Shown here one piece after another: positions 15,581 through 24,678 of a stretch of 64,000 nt of DNA (positions are counted from its first letter, which is position 1; every line of letters begins with the position of its first letter). The stretch is from Brevundimonas lenta (lineage in GTDB: Bacteria; Pseudomonadota; Alphaproteobacteria; Caulobacterales; Caulobacteraceae), in assembly GCF_014196335.1 (NCBI RefSeq), contig NZ_JACIDM010000002.1, positions 1,054,001-1,118,000 of the forward strand. Reading direction: 5' to 3'. A program made the translations under genes and the position numbers. Below the pieces are notes generated by a model, which was not told where the DNA came from, searched no databases, and saw nothing but the letters and a program-made list of their open reading frames with translations.

Positions 15581-17694
15581 CAGGCCATCCCCAGAAGCGT
15601 GTCATACATTTCCTTCGCCGCCTGGATCAGGCGCGCGGAGGCGTTAAAGGCCTGCTGATAGGTCGTCATCAGCACCAGTTCCTCGTCCAGATTGACGCCT
15701 TCATGCGCCGTCTGACGCGAGGTCGCCTCGACATAGAGAGCATCGGCCGACGCCTTGCGGTTCTTGGCCGTGCCGGCCCGTCCGCCGATGTCGCCCGACA
15801 GCTCGGACGCGTAGCGCGACACCGACATCATCCCGCCGGTGGAGTCGCCCGCTGCATGAAATTTCGTCGTCCGCTCACCCGCGTCGGCCAGCACCAGCGC
15901 GCCGCGACCGTCGCCGCTGCTCAGGGCAGCCGTTCCGGCCGCCGCCGACAGGTTCAACTGCGCAAACGCCAGCTTCGAGGGGCTCTGACGGATGTCGGAC
16001 CGGATCGAGAAGCCGTCCGCCCGCGACGCCCGCACGCCCGCGCCGATACCGAACATCTCGGTCACCGAAATGCCCGACGGGATCTGGGTGGTCGTATCCT
16101 TGAGCACGCTCAGGCGCGGGCTCGGATCGCCGAAGCCGGTGTAGGAGACCGACCCGTCCGCAGCCATCGAGAACGTGCCGTAACGGCCGGCCCCCTGCGA
16201 CGGATCGTTCAGCGCCGCCAGCAGGTCGGCGACCGTCCCGCCGGGCGGCACCGTCACCTCGATGTCCCGCACCTTCGAGCCGGTTTCGCCGGTGAAGCGC
16301 AGCGTCATTGTCTCGCCGGCGGTGAAACCATGCGGCGAGGCCAGGGTCAGGCCGGTGTCGTACAGCGCCGGCCGGTCCGTCGACACCAGGTCGTTCAGGC
16401 CGAAATAGTGCGAGAAGCCCCGACCGGCCTTGTTCGAAGGAGTCGTCGCGTCGTCGGCGATGGCCACGCCGTTGGTTCCGCTGGCGCTGATCGACAGCTT
16501 GCCGTCGGTGAAGCTGGCGGTCGCCGCCCCGCCCAGCTGGGCGTTCAGCACCGTCAGGAAGTTGGTCGGCGTCGCCGCGACGCCGTTCACCGTCATCGTC
16601 GCGCCGCTGAAGACGATGTCGACGCGCTGCTGGATCACGCCGGCGGCGTTGGTCACGGCGATGGTCGACTGGCCAGTGAAGCCGGCGATGGCGCTCTCGA
16701 ACGACTGGCCGACATTGCGTCCGGTCAGGCTGGTGGGCGGCGGCACCGACGCGTTGGCGTTGTGCGCGCGGTTCAGTTCGTCGGCGACGTGGGTGATCAG
16801 CTCGGCCAGACGCTCGGCCGCCGCCGGGGCCTCGATGTCGCGCAGTTCGATCAGACCCTTGATCTCGCCCGAGCTGACGCTGTCCAGCAGCGCCCGCTTC
16901 TGGCCGCCGGGCTCGGTGACCCACAACTCGCCGAAGGCCGTCTCGCCGGTGACCGTCCCCGCGCGGGTGTAGGCCAGCGTCGCCGCCCCCTCCCCCGCCA
17001 GCAGGGTCCCGTTCCCGGTCCGCAGGGTGACGCCGCCGACCGAGCGAACGGTCACGCGCACGTCCATGATCTCCGCCAGCTGGCCGATCAGCGCCGACTG
17101 CGCGGTCTCCGCGCCGGAGGCGTCGCCGTTGGTGACCGTGGCGCGGGCGATCTGGACGTTCAGCGCCTCGATCTGCTGCAGCAGGTCGTTGGCTTTCTCG
17201 ACCGCGCTTTGCAGACGGCCGTCGGCGTCCTGGCGCACGGCCTGGATCTGCTGACTGATCCGCCCGGCTTCGTCGAACAGCGCCTGCGCCTTGAACAGGG
17301 CGTCCTGACGCAGCGGCGATGAGTTAGGCGTCTCCGCGCTCGAGGCGAAGGCCGAGAACAGGCCGTCCACCTGGGAGAAGAAGCCGCTGTCGCCGCCCGG
17401 GTCGCCGAACAGGCCCTGGATGCGGTCATACAATTCATAGCGCACGCCCTGGCGCGCCGCGTCGGCGCCGGCGTTCAGGCTGGCGGCCTGCAGGAAGCGG
17501 TCGGTGGCCAGACGGATGCGCGCCACCTCGACACCGGACCCGATGCCCTGATTGGTCATCGTCCTCTGCTCGGCGATCTTGCGGACGTAGCCGGGCGTGT
17601 TGACGTTCGAAACGTTGTCCGAGACCACGCGCAGCTGGGTCTGGGCGGCGATGAGGCCCGAGTTGGCCGTATTCAGGATCGAGTTCAGCGACAT
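15580..17694 (-). CDS. flgK: Flagellar hook-associated protein FlgK (HAP1)
   Basis: A 704-residue hook-filament junction protein. The N-terminal flagellar rod-type motif is clear (SGLIAAQTQLRVVSDNVSNVNTPGYVRK), as is the C-terminal FlgK motif GVNLDEELVLMTTYQQAFNASARLIQAAKEM. I chose ATG 17694 because it opens the conserved MSLNSILNTANSGL. The frame stays open to 17964, but that stretch holds the promoter and repeats. The middle region is variable and longer than in enteric FlgK (about 547 residues), as is common in Caulobacterales. It is the first gene of the operon, with flgL translationally coupled. Confidence 0.94.
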   Translation of the reverse strand: MSLNSILNTANSGLIAAQTQLRVVSDNVSNVNTPGYVRKIAEQRTMTNQGIGSGVEVARIRLATDRFLQAASLNAGADAARQGVRYELYDRIQGLFGDPGGDSGFFSQVDGLFSAFASSAETPNSSPLRQDALFKAQALFDEAGRISQQIQAVRQDADGRLQSAVEKANDLLQQIEALNVQIARATVTNGDASGAETAQSALIGQLAEIMDVRVTVRSVGGVTLRTGNGTLLAGEGAATLAYTRAGTVTGETAFGELWVTEPGGQKRALLDSVSSGEIKGLIELRDIEAPAAAERLAELITHVADELNRAHNANASVPPPTSLTGRNVGQSFESAIAGFTGQSTIAVTNAAGVIQQRVDIVFSGATMTVNGVAATPTNFLTVLNAQLGGAATASFTDGKLSISASGTNGVAIADDATTPSNKAGRGFSHYFGLNDLVSTDRPALYDTGLTLASPHGFTAGETMTLRFTGETGSKVRDIEVTVPPGGTVADLLAALNDPSQGAGRYGTFSMAADGSVSYTGFGDPSPRLSVLKDTTTQIPSGISVTEMFGIGAGVRASRADGFSIRSDIRQSPSKLAFAQLNLSAAAGTAALSSGDGRGALVLADAGERTTKFHAAGDSTGGMMSVSRYASELSGDIGGRAGTAKNRKASADALYVEATSRQTAHEGVNLDEELVLMTTYQQAFNASARLIQAAKEMYDTLLGMA

Positions 17695-17836
17695 GCGGCG
17701 GCCTCGCGTACAGCGCCCGGCAAGCCCTGCCAGGCGACGTGCGTTTTTTGCCCGGCGGCGATGAAAGCCTCTCCGGACAAGTGATTGATTCCATGAAGGA
17801 TCGCGTTTTGCGTCTGGTTCATGACCGGCAAGGGTC

Positions 17837-17851
17837 GCAAGCGCCGGGCCA
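17837..17851 (-). promoter_or_regulatory. Sigma-54 promoter for flgKL
   Basis: On the minus strand TGGCCCG-GCGC-TTGC matches the sigma-54 consensus TGGCACG-N4-TTGC, with GG and GC separated by exactly 10 bp. The expected start is about 12 bp downstream (near 17825), leaving a leader of about 130 nt before flgK. Class III/IV flagellar genes in Caulobacter use sigma-54 with FlbD, which fits. Confidence 0.85.
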
Positions 17852-17862
17852 GTCCGCAGGCC

Positions 17863-17930
17863 GGCGATAGGCGCCGGGCAAGAGTCGCCGCAGCACGGCA
17901 AGTTTCGACCGAGGAGGGCAAACCCCGACC
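17863..17930. promoter_or_regulatory. Phased GGCAAG repeats, candidate FlbD enhancer
   Basis: The unit GGCAA-[GA]-NN-[TC]CG-[CA]-C occurs at 17877, 17897 and 17917, spaced exactly 20 bp. A looser copy (GGCGATAGGCGCC) is at 17863, and another half-site at 17827 abuts the flgK -12 element. Spacing near two helical turns on one DNA face is typical of enhancer sites for bEBP oligomers. FlbD, the flagellar sigma-54 activator of Caulobacterales, is the natural candidate. The assignment to FlbD is inference from context. Confidence 0.6.
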
Positions 17931-17987
17931 TCAGGTACACCGCATCAATATGGCGTATTTTCAACAGGTTGAACGCGAAATCGTCAG

Positions 17988-18002
17988 TGGCCCGCGATTT
18001 GC
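17988..18002 (+). promoter_or_regulatory. Sigma-54 promoter for fliK-flgD-flgE
   Basis: TGGCCCG-CGAT-TTGC agrees with the sigma-54 consensus with GG-N10-GC spacing. Transcription would begin near 18014, about 50 nt before the fliK start. The GGCAAG repeats lie about 60-125 bp upstream, the usual distance for an enhancer. Confidence 0.88.
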
Positions 18003-18066
18003 GCCGGGCAGTCCGAATGTTCCGGCGCAGCAGGCGCCCTCGTCACCCTCACGCCCATGGCGATAG

Positions 18067-19779
18067 ATGTCCGCGCAAAGCCTGCTGTCCGTGATCGCGC
18101 CTGCCGCGCCGACGCTCCCCACCGGGGCGCCGGCCGTCGACGCGTCCGGGTTCGAAGGCATGCTCGCGGCCATGATGGGCGCCGAGCCGGTCGCTGAGGG
18201 CGAAACGCCGGCGCCGGCCAGCGACAAGTTCGCGGGCACGAAGGCCGCCGACGCCATCGCGTCGGGCTTCCTGGTCGCCCCCATCCTCATGCCCGCCCCG
18301 CCGCCCGTCGCGGCGCCAATCGTCGCCGCCCCCCAGGGCGAGACGCTCGCGACCGACACGATCGACTTCCCGTTCATCGCTGCGCCGACCGTGGAACAGC
18401 CGCCCGCCGCCGCGCAGGGCGATGTCGACGACGCCACGCCCGCTGAGGATCAATCCATCCTCGCGGACGCCGTGGTCGCAACCGACGTTCCGATCAAGAC
18501 GGACGCGTCGCCCGCCCTCCCGACCACCGCCCCCGTGGCGGCGCCTGCGCCTGCACCGGCTCCGGTCGCAAAGGCCGAAACCCGCCCGGTAGAGCCGGCC
18601 CCCATGCCCGCGAAGCAGATGTCGACGAAGGTCGGCGACCAGCCGGCGACCCTGCCGCCTGCTCCGTCGGATCAAGCCGCCGCCGAAGCTCCGACGCCCG
18701 AGACCGCTCCCGCGAAGATCGCCGCTGCGCCCTCAGACATCTCCCGCACAGACGCGACGCGCGCCGAAGCCGCGAAACAAACCGTCGCCGCCCTGCCGGT
18801 CCAGGCTCCGACGCCGCAAGCAGCTCCGGCGCCCGCCGAAAAGGCCGCTCCTCCGGTCCCGCCGCAGGCGACGGCTCCGGTCGCTGCGGCCGCCACAGCG
18901 CCTGCCGATGACGTCGCTGTGGCCGCCGCCGCCGTTCAGACGACTGAAGCCGTAAAGGCCGCCGCGAAGTCTACGGCCGAAGAACCCGCCCCGGAGGCGC
19001 AGCCCGCGGCCACCCCGCTGCCGTCGCGCGCCGGCGCGCCGGCGCCGCAGACCGACCGGCCCACGAACGCTTCGCGCGGCAAGGCCGCCGCTTCGGACGA
19101 CAACAGCGCGAAGGCGGCTCCGGCCGACGCCCGCCCTGTATCGACCGACCGGCCCGCGCCTGACGCATCGGCCGAACCGGTCACGCTGATCCGTGCGCCT
19201 GAGCCCGCCGCCGCCGCGCCGGTCGCCGCCATGCCGCAGGACGCCGCTCCGACCGACGCTCCGCCCCAGGGCGCAGCGCCCGAGCAGGCCAGCGTCGTCG
19301 TTGAGCACGGCCCCATCGACAAGCCCACGCTCTCGCAGCTCTCGCGCGTCGCGGTCGAGGCCACGGCCCAGATCGCCGCCCAGATCGTGCGTAAGCTCGA
19401 GGGCCGCTCGACCACCTTCGAAATGGCCCTCACGCCGGACGAGCTGGGACGCGTCGACGTCAAGCTGGACATCGACTCCGACGGCCGCCTGACCGCCCGT
19501 CTCGCCTTCGACAATCCGCTGGCCGCCACCGACCTGCGCGGCCGCGCCGAAGACCTGCGCCGCCAGCTTGAACAGGCCGGCTTCCAGCTCGCCGACAACG
19601 CGCTCGAATTCGCCGAGCGCGACAACTCCTCCAGCGCCTTCGACCGCGGCCATGACGGCCGCAATCAGGGCCGGGCGTTCGCCAACGCCTCCCGCGTGAA
19701 CGCCGAGGCCGACGCCGCGCCGCCGGCTCGCTGGATTTCCCTCTCCCTTTCGCCCTCGGGCGTGGATCTGAAGGTCTGA
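18067..19779 (+). CDS. fliK: Flagellar hook-length control protein FliK
   Basis: A 570-residue protein with a long Ala/Pro-rich, low-complexity N-terminal ruler region (about residues 1-420). A C-terminal Flg_hook domain follows (about residues 440-530: FEMALTPDELGRVDVKLDIDSDGRLTARL, then LRRQLEQAGFQLADNALEF). FliK measures the hook and switches the type III export apparatus to filament substrates. First gene after the sigma-54 promoter; flgD begins 3 bp after its stop. The identity rests on the C-terminal domain and context, as the ruler is not conserved. Confidence 0.92.
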   Translation: MSAQSLLSVIAPAAPTLPTGAPAVDASGFEGMLAAMMGAEPVAEGETPAPASDKFAGTKAADAIASGFLVAPILMPAPPPVAAPIVAAPQGETLATDTIDFPFIAAPTVEQPPAAAQGDVDDATPAEDQSILADAVVATDVPIKTDASPALPTTAPVAAPAPAPAPVAKAETRPVEPAPMPAKQMSTKVGDQPATLPPAPSDQAAAEAPTPETAPAKIAAAPSDISRTDATRAEAAKQTVAALPVQAPTPQAAPAPAEKAAPPVPPQATAPVAAAATAPADDVAVAAAAVQTTEAVKAAAKSTAEEPAPEAQPAATPLPSRAGAPAPQTDRPTNASRGKAAASDDNSAKAAPADARPVSTDRPAPDASAEPVTLIRAPEPAAAAPVAAMPQDAAPTDAPPQGAAPEQASVVVEHGPIDKPTLSQLSRVAVEATAQIAAQIVRKLEGRSTTFEMALTPDELGRVDVKLDIDSDGRLTARLAFDNPLAATDLRGRAEDLRRQLEQAGFQLADNALEFAERDNSSSAFDRGHDGRNQGRAFANASRVNAEADAAPPARWISLSLSPSGVDLKV

Positions 19780-19782
19780 TCG

Positions 19783-20493
19783 ATGGTCGACGCCGTCTCA
19801 ACCAACCAGGCAGCCAACCGGATCAACGCCGGCGGCACGATGATGGCCTCGAATTTCGAGACCTTCCTCGCCCTGCTGACCGCCCAGCTGAAGAACCAGG
19901 ACCCGCTGTCGCCGGTCGACTCCAACCAGTTCACGGCCCAGCTGACCCAGATGGCCGGCGTCGAGCAACAGCTGCTGACCAACGACCTGCTGACCAGCCT
20001 GCTGGCCGCCCAGCAAACCGGCGGCCTCGGCGAGGCGTCGACCTACATCGGCAAGGAAGCCACCGCCGCCTGGTCGGCCGTCAAGTTCGAGGACGGCAAG
20101 GCGACGTGGAGCTACGAACTGGCCGAGGACGCCAAGGAGGCCAAGCTCCAGGTCGTCGACAGCTCGGGCAAGGTCGTCTGGACGGGCAATGCGCCTGACC
20201 TGAAGAACGGCATTCATGACTTCAGCTGGGACGGCAAGACCACCGGCGGCGGTCAGGTGCCGGAAGGCGGCGTCTACACCCTGAAGATCGTCGCCAAGGA
20301 CGCGGCGGCCGAGACCGTCGAAAGCCAGGTGCTGGTCCGCGGCGTCGTGACCGGCGTCGAGATGTACGACGGCCAGCCGTACCTCACGATCAAGAACTCC
20401 ATCCTTCCGCTGTCGAGCGTGATCTCGCTCAACCAGCCGAAACCCGACTCCGACAACGACGACGCGCCGGTCACCCCCGCCGCGGCCGCCTGA
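19783..20493 (+). CDS. flgD: Flagellar hook capping protein FlgD
   Basis: A 236-residue hook-assembly scaffold. The N-terminal FlgD motif is present (FETFLALLTAQLKNQDPLSP followed by SNQFTAQLTQMAGVEQQL), then a FlgD Ig-like/Tudor region (GIHDFSWDGKTTGGGQVPEGGVYTLKI). It caps the growing hook while FlgE subunits polymerise and is later discarded. It lies between fliK (3 bp) and flgE (28 bp) in the same operon. Confidence 0.96.
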   Translation: MVDAVSTNQAANRINAGGTMMASNFETFLALLTAQLKNQDPLSPVDSNQFTAQLTQMAGVEQQLLTNDLLTSLLAAQQTGGLGEASTYIGKEATAAWSAVKFEDGKATWSYELAEDAKEAKLQVVDSSGKVVWTGNAPDLKNGIHDFSWDGKTTGGGQVPEGGVYTLKIVAKDAAAETVESQVLVRGVVTGVEMYDGQPYLTIKNSILPLSSVISLNQPKPDSDNDDAPVTPAAAA

Positions 20494-20521
20494 TCCCCAT
20501 TAGACTCAAAGGACCCATGAC

Positions 20522-22237
20522 ATGAGCATCAACAGCGCAATGCAGGCCGGGGTCGCTGGACTCAGCGCCAACTCCGCCGCCCTCGCCGCCATCTCGCAGA
20601 ACATCGCGAACGTGAACACCATCGGCTACAAGCGGGTTCAGGGCGAGTTCTCGACCGTGATGAACAGCCAGAGCAAGGGCTCGGGCTACGCCGCCGGCGG
20701 CGTCGCCGCCACCGCCCGTCACTTCATCAGCCAGGAAGGCCAGCTGGCCCGCACGACGTCGGCGACCGACCTCGGCATCAACGGCCAGGGCTTCTTCGTC
20801 GTCACCGAAAAGGCCGACAACCTCGCCCCGACGGACTCGCGCCTGTTCACCCGCGCGGGCGCCTTCACCAAGGACAACCAGGGCTACCTGAAGAACACCG
20901 CCGGCCTCTATCTGCAGGGCTGGCCGGTCGACTCCAACGGCGACATCCAGACCGACCCGTCGGACCTGAACCGCCTGCAGTCGATCAACATCGGCACCGT
21001 CGGCGGCACCGCCGAACCGACCACCCGCGTCCAGCTGAACGCCAACCTCTGGGACGGCCAACCCGTGTCGCCGTACATGGCTCCGGTCGTCAAGAAGGGC
21101 GTCGCCGACAGCGCGACCCCGGCGGTCCAGCACGACTACACCGTCGACTACACGCCGACCGGCACGCCGAACCAGTGGAACGTCACGGTCAAGGAGGGCG
21201 CGACCACCTTCACCGGCACGGTGACCTATGACGCCGCCGGCAATCTGACCGCCAGCACCCTGCCGGGCGGTTCGACGACCACCATGCAGATCGCCGCCGG
21301 TCCGCCGGCCGTGACCGTGGCGCTGTCCAACCTCGGCCTCGCCACCTCGGCGGACGCGAAGAACCGCTACGACCCGTCCACCAACTCGATGGCCATGTGG
21401 GATCCCGAGGCGGCCACGCCGATCGGCGTCAAACCGGACTTCGAACTGACGGTGCCGGTCTCGGACTCCAAGGGCGGCCAGCGCACGATCAGCATCTCGT
21501 TCCTGAAGAGCAACACGCCGAACGAATGGTACGCCGAAATCCGCGCCGTTCCCGCCAGCGACATTGAAACCGGCGCAGGCCTGGCCAACGGCCAGATGCG
21601 CACCGGCAAGCTGGCCTTCACCCAGGACGGCCGTCTCGACATCGCCAAGATGCAGGCCTGGCCCGCCGGCACCGGCCTGTTCGACGACCCGACCAACGCC
21701 ACCCTGACCTTCGCCTCGTCGGACTCGGCCGCGCCGGGCGCGGGTGCGGTCAAATGGTCCAGCGGCCTCGGCATCGACGACCAGACCATCTCGTTCGACC
21801 TGAACACCTCGGCCGGCGGCCTCAGCCAGCTGAACACCCCCTCGGTCGTCCTCTCGACGATCACCAACGGCACGGCGTTCGGCAACCTCAGCGAGATCAA
21901 GATCGACGAGAAGGGCTTCGTCACCGCCATCTTCGACAACGGCGTCATGCGCCGCATCGCCCAGGTCGCCCTGGCCACCTTCCCGAGCCCGGACAGCCTG
22001 ACCGAGGTCAGCGGCAACGCCTACCGCGTCAGCCAGGACAGCGGCACCTTCAACCTGAAGACCGCGGGCACGGGCGGCTCCGGCCTGATCAGCGCCGGGC
22101 AGCTGGAGTCCTCGACCGTCGACCTTTCGCAGGAGTTCACCGGCCTGATCACGACCCAGCGGGCCTACTCCGCCTCATCGAAGATCATCACCACCGCTGA
22201 CGAGATGCTCGCCGAGCTGATCAGCATCAAACGCTGA
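20522..22237 (+). CDS. flgE: Flagellar hook protein FlgE
   Basis: The 571-residue structural subunit of the hook. The N-terminal rod-type motif (SINSAMQAGVAGLSANSAAL, then SQNIANVNTIGYKR) and the C-terminal domain (STVDLSQEFTGLITTQRAYSASSKIITTADEML.ELI) are complete, with FlgE middle domains between. Its length is close to Caulobacter FlgE (about 590) and well above E. coli (402). Last gene of the sigma-54 operon; sciP follows after 164 bp behind its own CtrA box. Confidence 0.96.
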   Translation: MSINSAMQAGVAGLSANSAALAAISQNIANVNTIGYKRVQGEFSTVMNSQSKGSGYAAGGVAATARHFISQEGQLARTTSATDLGINGQGFFVVTEKADNLAPTDSRLFTRAGAFTKDNQGYLKNTAGLYLQGWPVDSNGDIQTDPSDLNRLQSINIGTVGGTAEPTTRVQLNANLWDGQPVSPYMAPVVKKGVADSATPAVQHDYTVDYTPTGTPNQWNVTVKEGATTFTGTVTYDAAGNLTASTLPGGSTTTMQIAAGPPAVTVALSNLGLATSADAKNRYDPSTNSMAMWDPEAATPIGVKPDFELTVPVSDSKGGQRTISISFLKSNTPNEWYAEIRAVPASDIETGAGLANGQMRTGKLAFTQDGRLDIAKMQAWPAGTGLFDDPTNATLTFASSDSAAPGAGAVKWSSGLGIDDQTISFDLNTSAGGLSQLNTPSVVLSTITNGTAFGNLSEIKIDEKGFVTAIFDNGVMRRIAQVALATFPSPDSLTEVSGNAYRVSQDSGTFNLKTAGTGGSGLISAGQLESSTVDLSQEFTGLITTQRAYSASSKIITTADEMLAELISIKR

Positions 22238-22331
22238 TATTAAGGTAACCGGCGGTTAGTCTCCATGAAGACTTCGTTGAATATTGGAGTGGTAGAGGGG
22301 GGGCATGTTATATTTTCCTTCACCACGACGC

Positions 22332-22347
22332 TTAAACGGCCCTTAGC
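22332..22347 (+). promoter_or_regulatory. CtrA box upstream of sciP
   Basis: TTAA-ACGGCCC-TTAGC matches the CtrA consensus TTAA-N7-TTAAC at 8 of 9 fixed positions with exact spacing. It sits 55 bp upstream of the chosen sciP start in the flgE-sciP gap. CtrA activation of sciP is established in Caulobacter crescentus, which supports the site. Confidence 0.7.
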
Positions 22348-22401
22348 GGCCCACCGCTACCATTCCAGGCTCAATGGTGGTGGTGAATGAGGCATAAGCC
22401 C

Positions 22402-22686
22402 ATGTTGCAAGAGCGACGCCTTAATAGTCGAGGCGAACAGTATGTGGTCGGTCCTACGGGGACGCCCCTGACCCTGCACGATCTCCCGCCGGCCAATACG
22501 GACCGCTGGGTTATCCGTCGCAAGGCCGAGGTGGTGGCCGCCGTACGGGGCGGCCTGATCAGCCTCGAGGACGCCCTCGCCCGCTATCGTCTGACTGCGG
22601 AAGAGTTCGTCGCCTGGCAAAAGGCCATCGATAAATGGGGCATGCAGGGTCTGCGTACGACCCGCATCCAGCACTACCGGTCGTAA
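22402..22686 (+). CDS. sciP: CtrA inhibitor SciP (DUF1153)
   Basis: A 94-residue helix-turn-helix protein of the DUF1153 family with the near-invariant block WVIRRKAEVVAAVRGGLISL, then LTAEEFVAWQKAIDKWGMQGLRTTRIQHYR. In Caulobacter, SciP binds DNA and CtrA to repress CtrA-activated genes, including flagellar genes, in late stages of the cycle. I preferred ATG 22402 (GAGG 9 nt upstream) over the in-frame ATG at 22387. Position after flgE matches the Caulobacter arrangement as I recall it. A strong terminator follows. Confidence 0.93.
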   Translation: MLQERRLNSRGEQYVVGPTGTPLTLHDLPPANTDRWVIRRKAEVVAAVRGGLISLEDALARYRLTAEEFVAWQKAIDKWGMQGLRTTRIQHYRS

Positions 22687-22713
22687 CCCTTCCCCCCACG
22701 ACCGAAATAGCGG

Positions 22714-22750
22714 CGGCCGCTCCTGGCGATGGGAGCGGCCGTTGTCGTTT
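22714..22750 (+). terminator. Rho-independent terminator after sciP
   Basis: A perfect 10-bp stem CGGCCGCTCC/GGAGCGGCCG (22714-22723 with 22732-22741) with an 8-nt loop is followed by TTGTCGTTTT. It closes the flagellar-sciP block before mnmA. Confidence 0.8.
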
Positions 22751-22798
22751 TCAGACCATGCCTCGAAATCGCACGGCTTTCGCACTAGATAGCGCGCC

Positions 22799-24010
22799 AT
22801 GACGGTCACCGAGCCCCTCTGCCCTATCCCGGACATCGCCCCCATGGCGTCGCAAGCCGACATGGATGCGGCGATCGAGGCCGCGCGCCTGGCGGTCGGC
22901 CTTCCGGTCGGATCGCGTGTCGTCGCGGCCATGTCGGGCGGCGTGGACTCCACCGTCGTCGCCGGCCTGCTGCACAAGGCGGGATATGACGTCGTCGGCG
23001 TGACGCTGCAGCTCTACGACCATGGCGCGGCGCTGAAGAAGAAGGGCGCCTGCTGCGCCGGTCAGGACATCCACGACGCGCGTCTGGCGGCCGAGACCCT
23101 CGGCATCCCGCACTACGTCCTCGACTACGAAAGCCGTTTCCGCGACGCCGTCATCGACCAGTTCGCCGACAGCTACCTGCGCGGCCAGACGCCGGTGCCG
23201 TGCATCCGCTGCAACCAGACGGTCAAATTCCGCGATCTGCTCGACGTCGCCCGCGACCTTGGCGCCGAAGCCATGGCCACCGGCCACTACGTCCGCCGCG
23301 CGGTCGTCGACGGCCGCACGCAGATGCGCAAGGCGATCGACCATTCGCGCGACCAGTCCTACTTCCTGTTCGCCACCACGCGTGAGCAGCTCGACTACCT
23401 GCGCTTCCCGCTGGCCGATCTGGAAAAGCCGCAGGTCCGCGGCGTCGCCCTTGAGCTCGGTCTGCGCATCGCCGCCAAGCCCGACAGCCAGGACATCTGC
23501 TTCGTCCCCAACGGCGACTACCGCACCCTGATCGACAAGCTTCGCCCGGAAGGCCGCACGGCCGGCGACATCGTGCACATGGACGGCCGCGTGCTCGGCG
23601 CCCACTCGGGCATCACCGACTACACCATCGGCCAACGCCGCGGCCTGAACGTCGCCGTGGGCGAGCCCCTGTTCGTCACGAAGCTGGATCCCGAGCGTCG
23701 CCACGTCATCGTCGGCCCGCGCGAGGCCCTGCTGACCGCGGCGCTCACGCTCGACGAAACCAACTGGCTGGGCGACGAACCCTCCATCGAGGCCGCCGCC
23801 GAAGCCGGCGCCCCGGTGCTGGCCCGCGTCCGCTCTACCCGTCCGCCCTCGCCCGCTCGCCTGTCCATCGTCGACGGCGCCGTCTCGGTCGCCTTCGCCA
23901 CGGGCGAGGAAGGCGTCGCGCCCGGCCAGGCCTGCGCCCTCTACGACCCGGCCGATCCCGACCGCCTGCTGGGCGGCGGCTTCATCAAGACGACCACCGC
24001 CGTTGTCTGA
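22799..24010 (+). CDS. mnmA: tRNA-specific 2-thiouridylase MnmA
   Basis: A 403-residue enzyme that makes 2-thiouridine at tRNA wobble position 34 (Lys, Glu, Gln). The PP-loop [16 protein letters not shown] is at about residues 43-58. The catalytic cysteines are Cys138 (IRCNQTVKF) and Cys234 ([13 protein letters not shown]), and GHYVRR and the C-terminal beta-barrel are present. It carries an N-terminal extension of about 35 residues relative to E. coli MnmA (368). The hemerythrin gene starts within its last codons, suggesting a two-gene unit. Confidence 0.96.
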   Translation: MTVTEPLCPIPDIAPMASQADMDAAIEAARLAVGLPVGSRVVAAMSGGVDSTVVAGLLHKAGYDVVGVTLQLYDHGAALKKKGACCAGQDIHDARLAAETLGIPHYVLDYESRFRDAVIDQFADSYLRGQTPVPCIRCNQTVKFRDLLDVARDLGAEAMATGHYVRRAVVDGRTQMRKAIDHSRDQSYFLFATTREQLDYLRFPLADLEKPQVRGVALELGLRIAAKPDSQDICFVPNGDYRTLIDKLRPEGRTAGDIVHMDGRVLGAHSGITDYTIGQRRGLNVAVGEPLFVTKLDPERRHVIVGPREALLTAALTLDETNWLGDEPSIEAAAEAGAPVLARVRSTRPPSPARLSIVDGAVSVAFATGEEGVAPGQACALYDPADPDRLLGGGFIKTTTAVV

Positions 24011-24575
24011 TCCCTCGGACGAAGCCCTGGCGCTCGCCACGCGCCGCGGTCTGCCGCCCGAAATGCTGTACCTGCGCGAGGAATATCCCCGCGACCGCTG
24101 GACCGCCCTGCCCGAGGTCGCGGCCTTCTGGCTCCAGATGCACGCCGGCTTCCGCGGTCATCAGGCGCATATGGACGGGCTGGTCAGCCAGTGGCGCGCC
24201 GGCGGCGACATCCGCGACCTGCACCGCCAGCTGATCCCCGCGCTCCAGTCCTTCCTCCAGCATCTCGACGGACATCACCGCATCGAAAGCGGCCAGTATT
24301 TCCCGATGATGCGGAAGATCGAGCCCCGGATCGGCGCCGGCATCGACCTGCTGGACCGCGACCACGACGTCATCCACGGCACGCTCGACACCCTGTTCCA
24401 GAGCGGCCTGGCCTTCCATCAGGCGATGTCGTCAAACGCCCCGGACGCCGCCGATAGGGCCGCCCGCCTTGCCGACACGCTCGACGCCGGCGCCCCGCAA
24501 CTGCTTCGCCACCTCGAGGACGAGGAGGACATCGTCATCCCCCTGATCCATCTCCGGCGAGACCAGATCCGCTGA
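24003..24575 (+). CDS. Hemerythrin domain protein
   Basis: A 190-residue protein with the four-helix hemerythrin-like cation-binding fold. Candidate di-iron ligands are in [39 protein letters not shown] and [14 protein letters not shown]. Such proteins sense or bind O2, NO or iron. It begins at TTG 24003, overlapping the mnmA stop by 8 nt; this start keeps the whole conserved region and there is no better one. Exact role unknown. Confidence 0.85.
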   Translation: MSDPSDEALALATRRGLPPEMLYLREEYPRDRWTALPEVAAFWLQMHAGFRGHQAHMDGLVSQWRAGGDIRDLHRQLIPALQSFLQHLDGHHRIESGQYFPMMRKIEPRIGAGIDLLDRDHDVIHGTLDTLFQSGLAFHQAMSSNAPDAADRAARLADTLDAGAPQLLRHLEDEEDIVIPLIHLRRDQIR

Positions 24576-24678
24576 TTTCGCGGAACGATGATTCATTAAA
24601 GACACGACAGACTGCATCCAAAATGGTGTCCTGCCCCCTCTGGTGATCACAACTCACGATCGAACCAAGGGGCTACCG

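Larger units (their letters stand above)
17695..18066. other. Divergent flagellar control region between flgK and fliK
   Basis: A 372-bp gene-free region with two outward-facing sigma-54 promoters and a cluster of GGCAAG-type repeats between them (all listed separately). An additional inverted repeat, CCGGCA-N5-TGCCAG (17718-17733), lies in the flgK leader. The arrangement looks like one shared enhancer serving both flgKL and fliK-flgD-flgE. Confidence 0.75.

Noticed and set aside
17719..17732. TGGCAGGGCTTGC on the minus strand as a second flgK sigma-54 promoter
   Set aside because: GG and GC are separated by 8 bp, not 10; better read as an inverted repeat in the leader.
17695..17964. N-terminal extension of FlgK
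   Set aside because: The stretch contains the sigma-54 promoter and repeats; the conserved FlgK start is at 17694.
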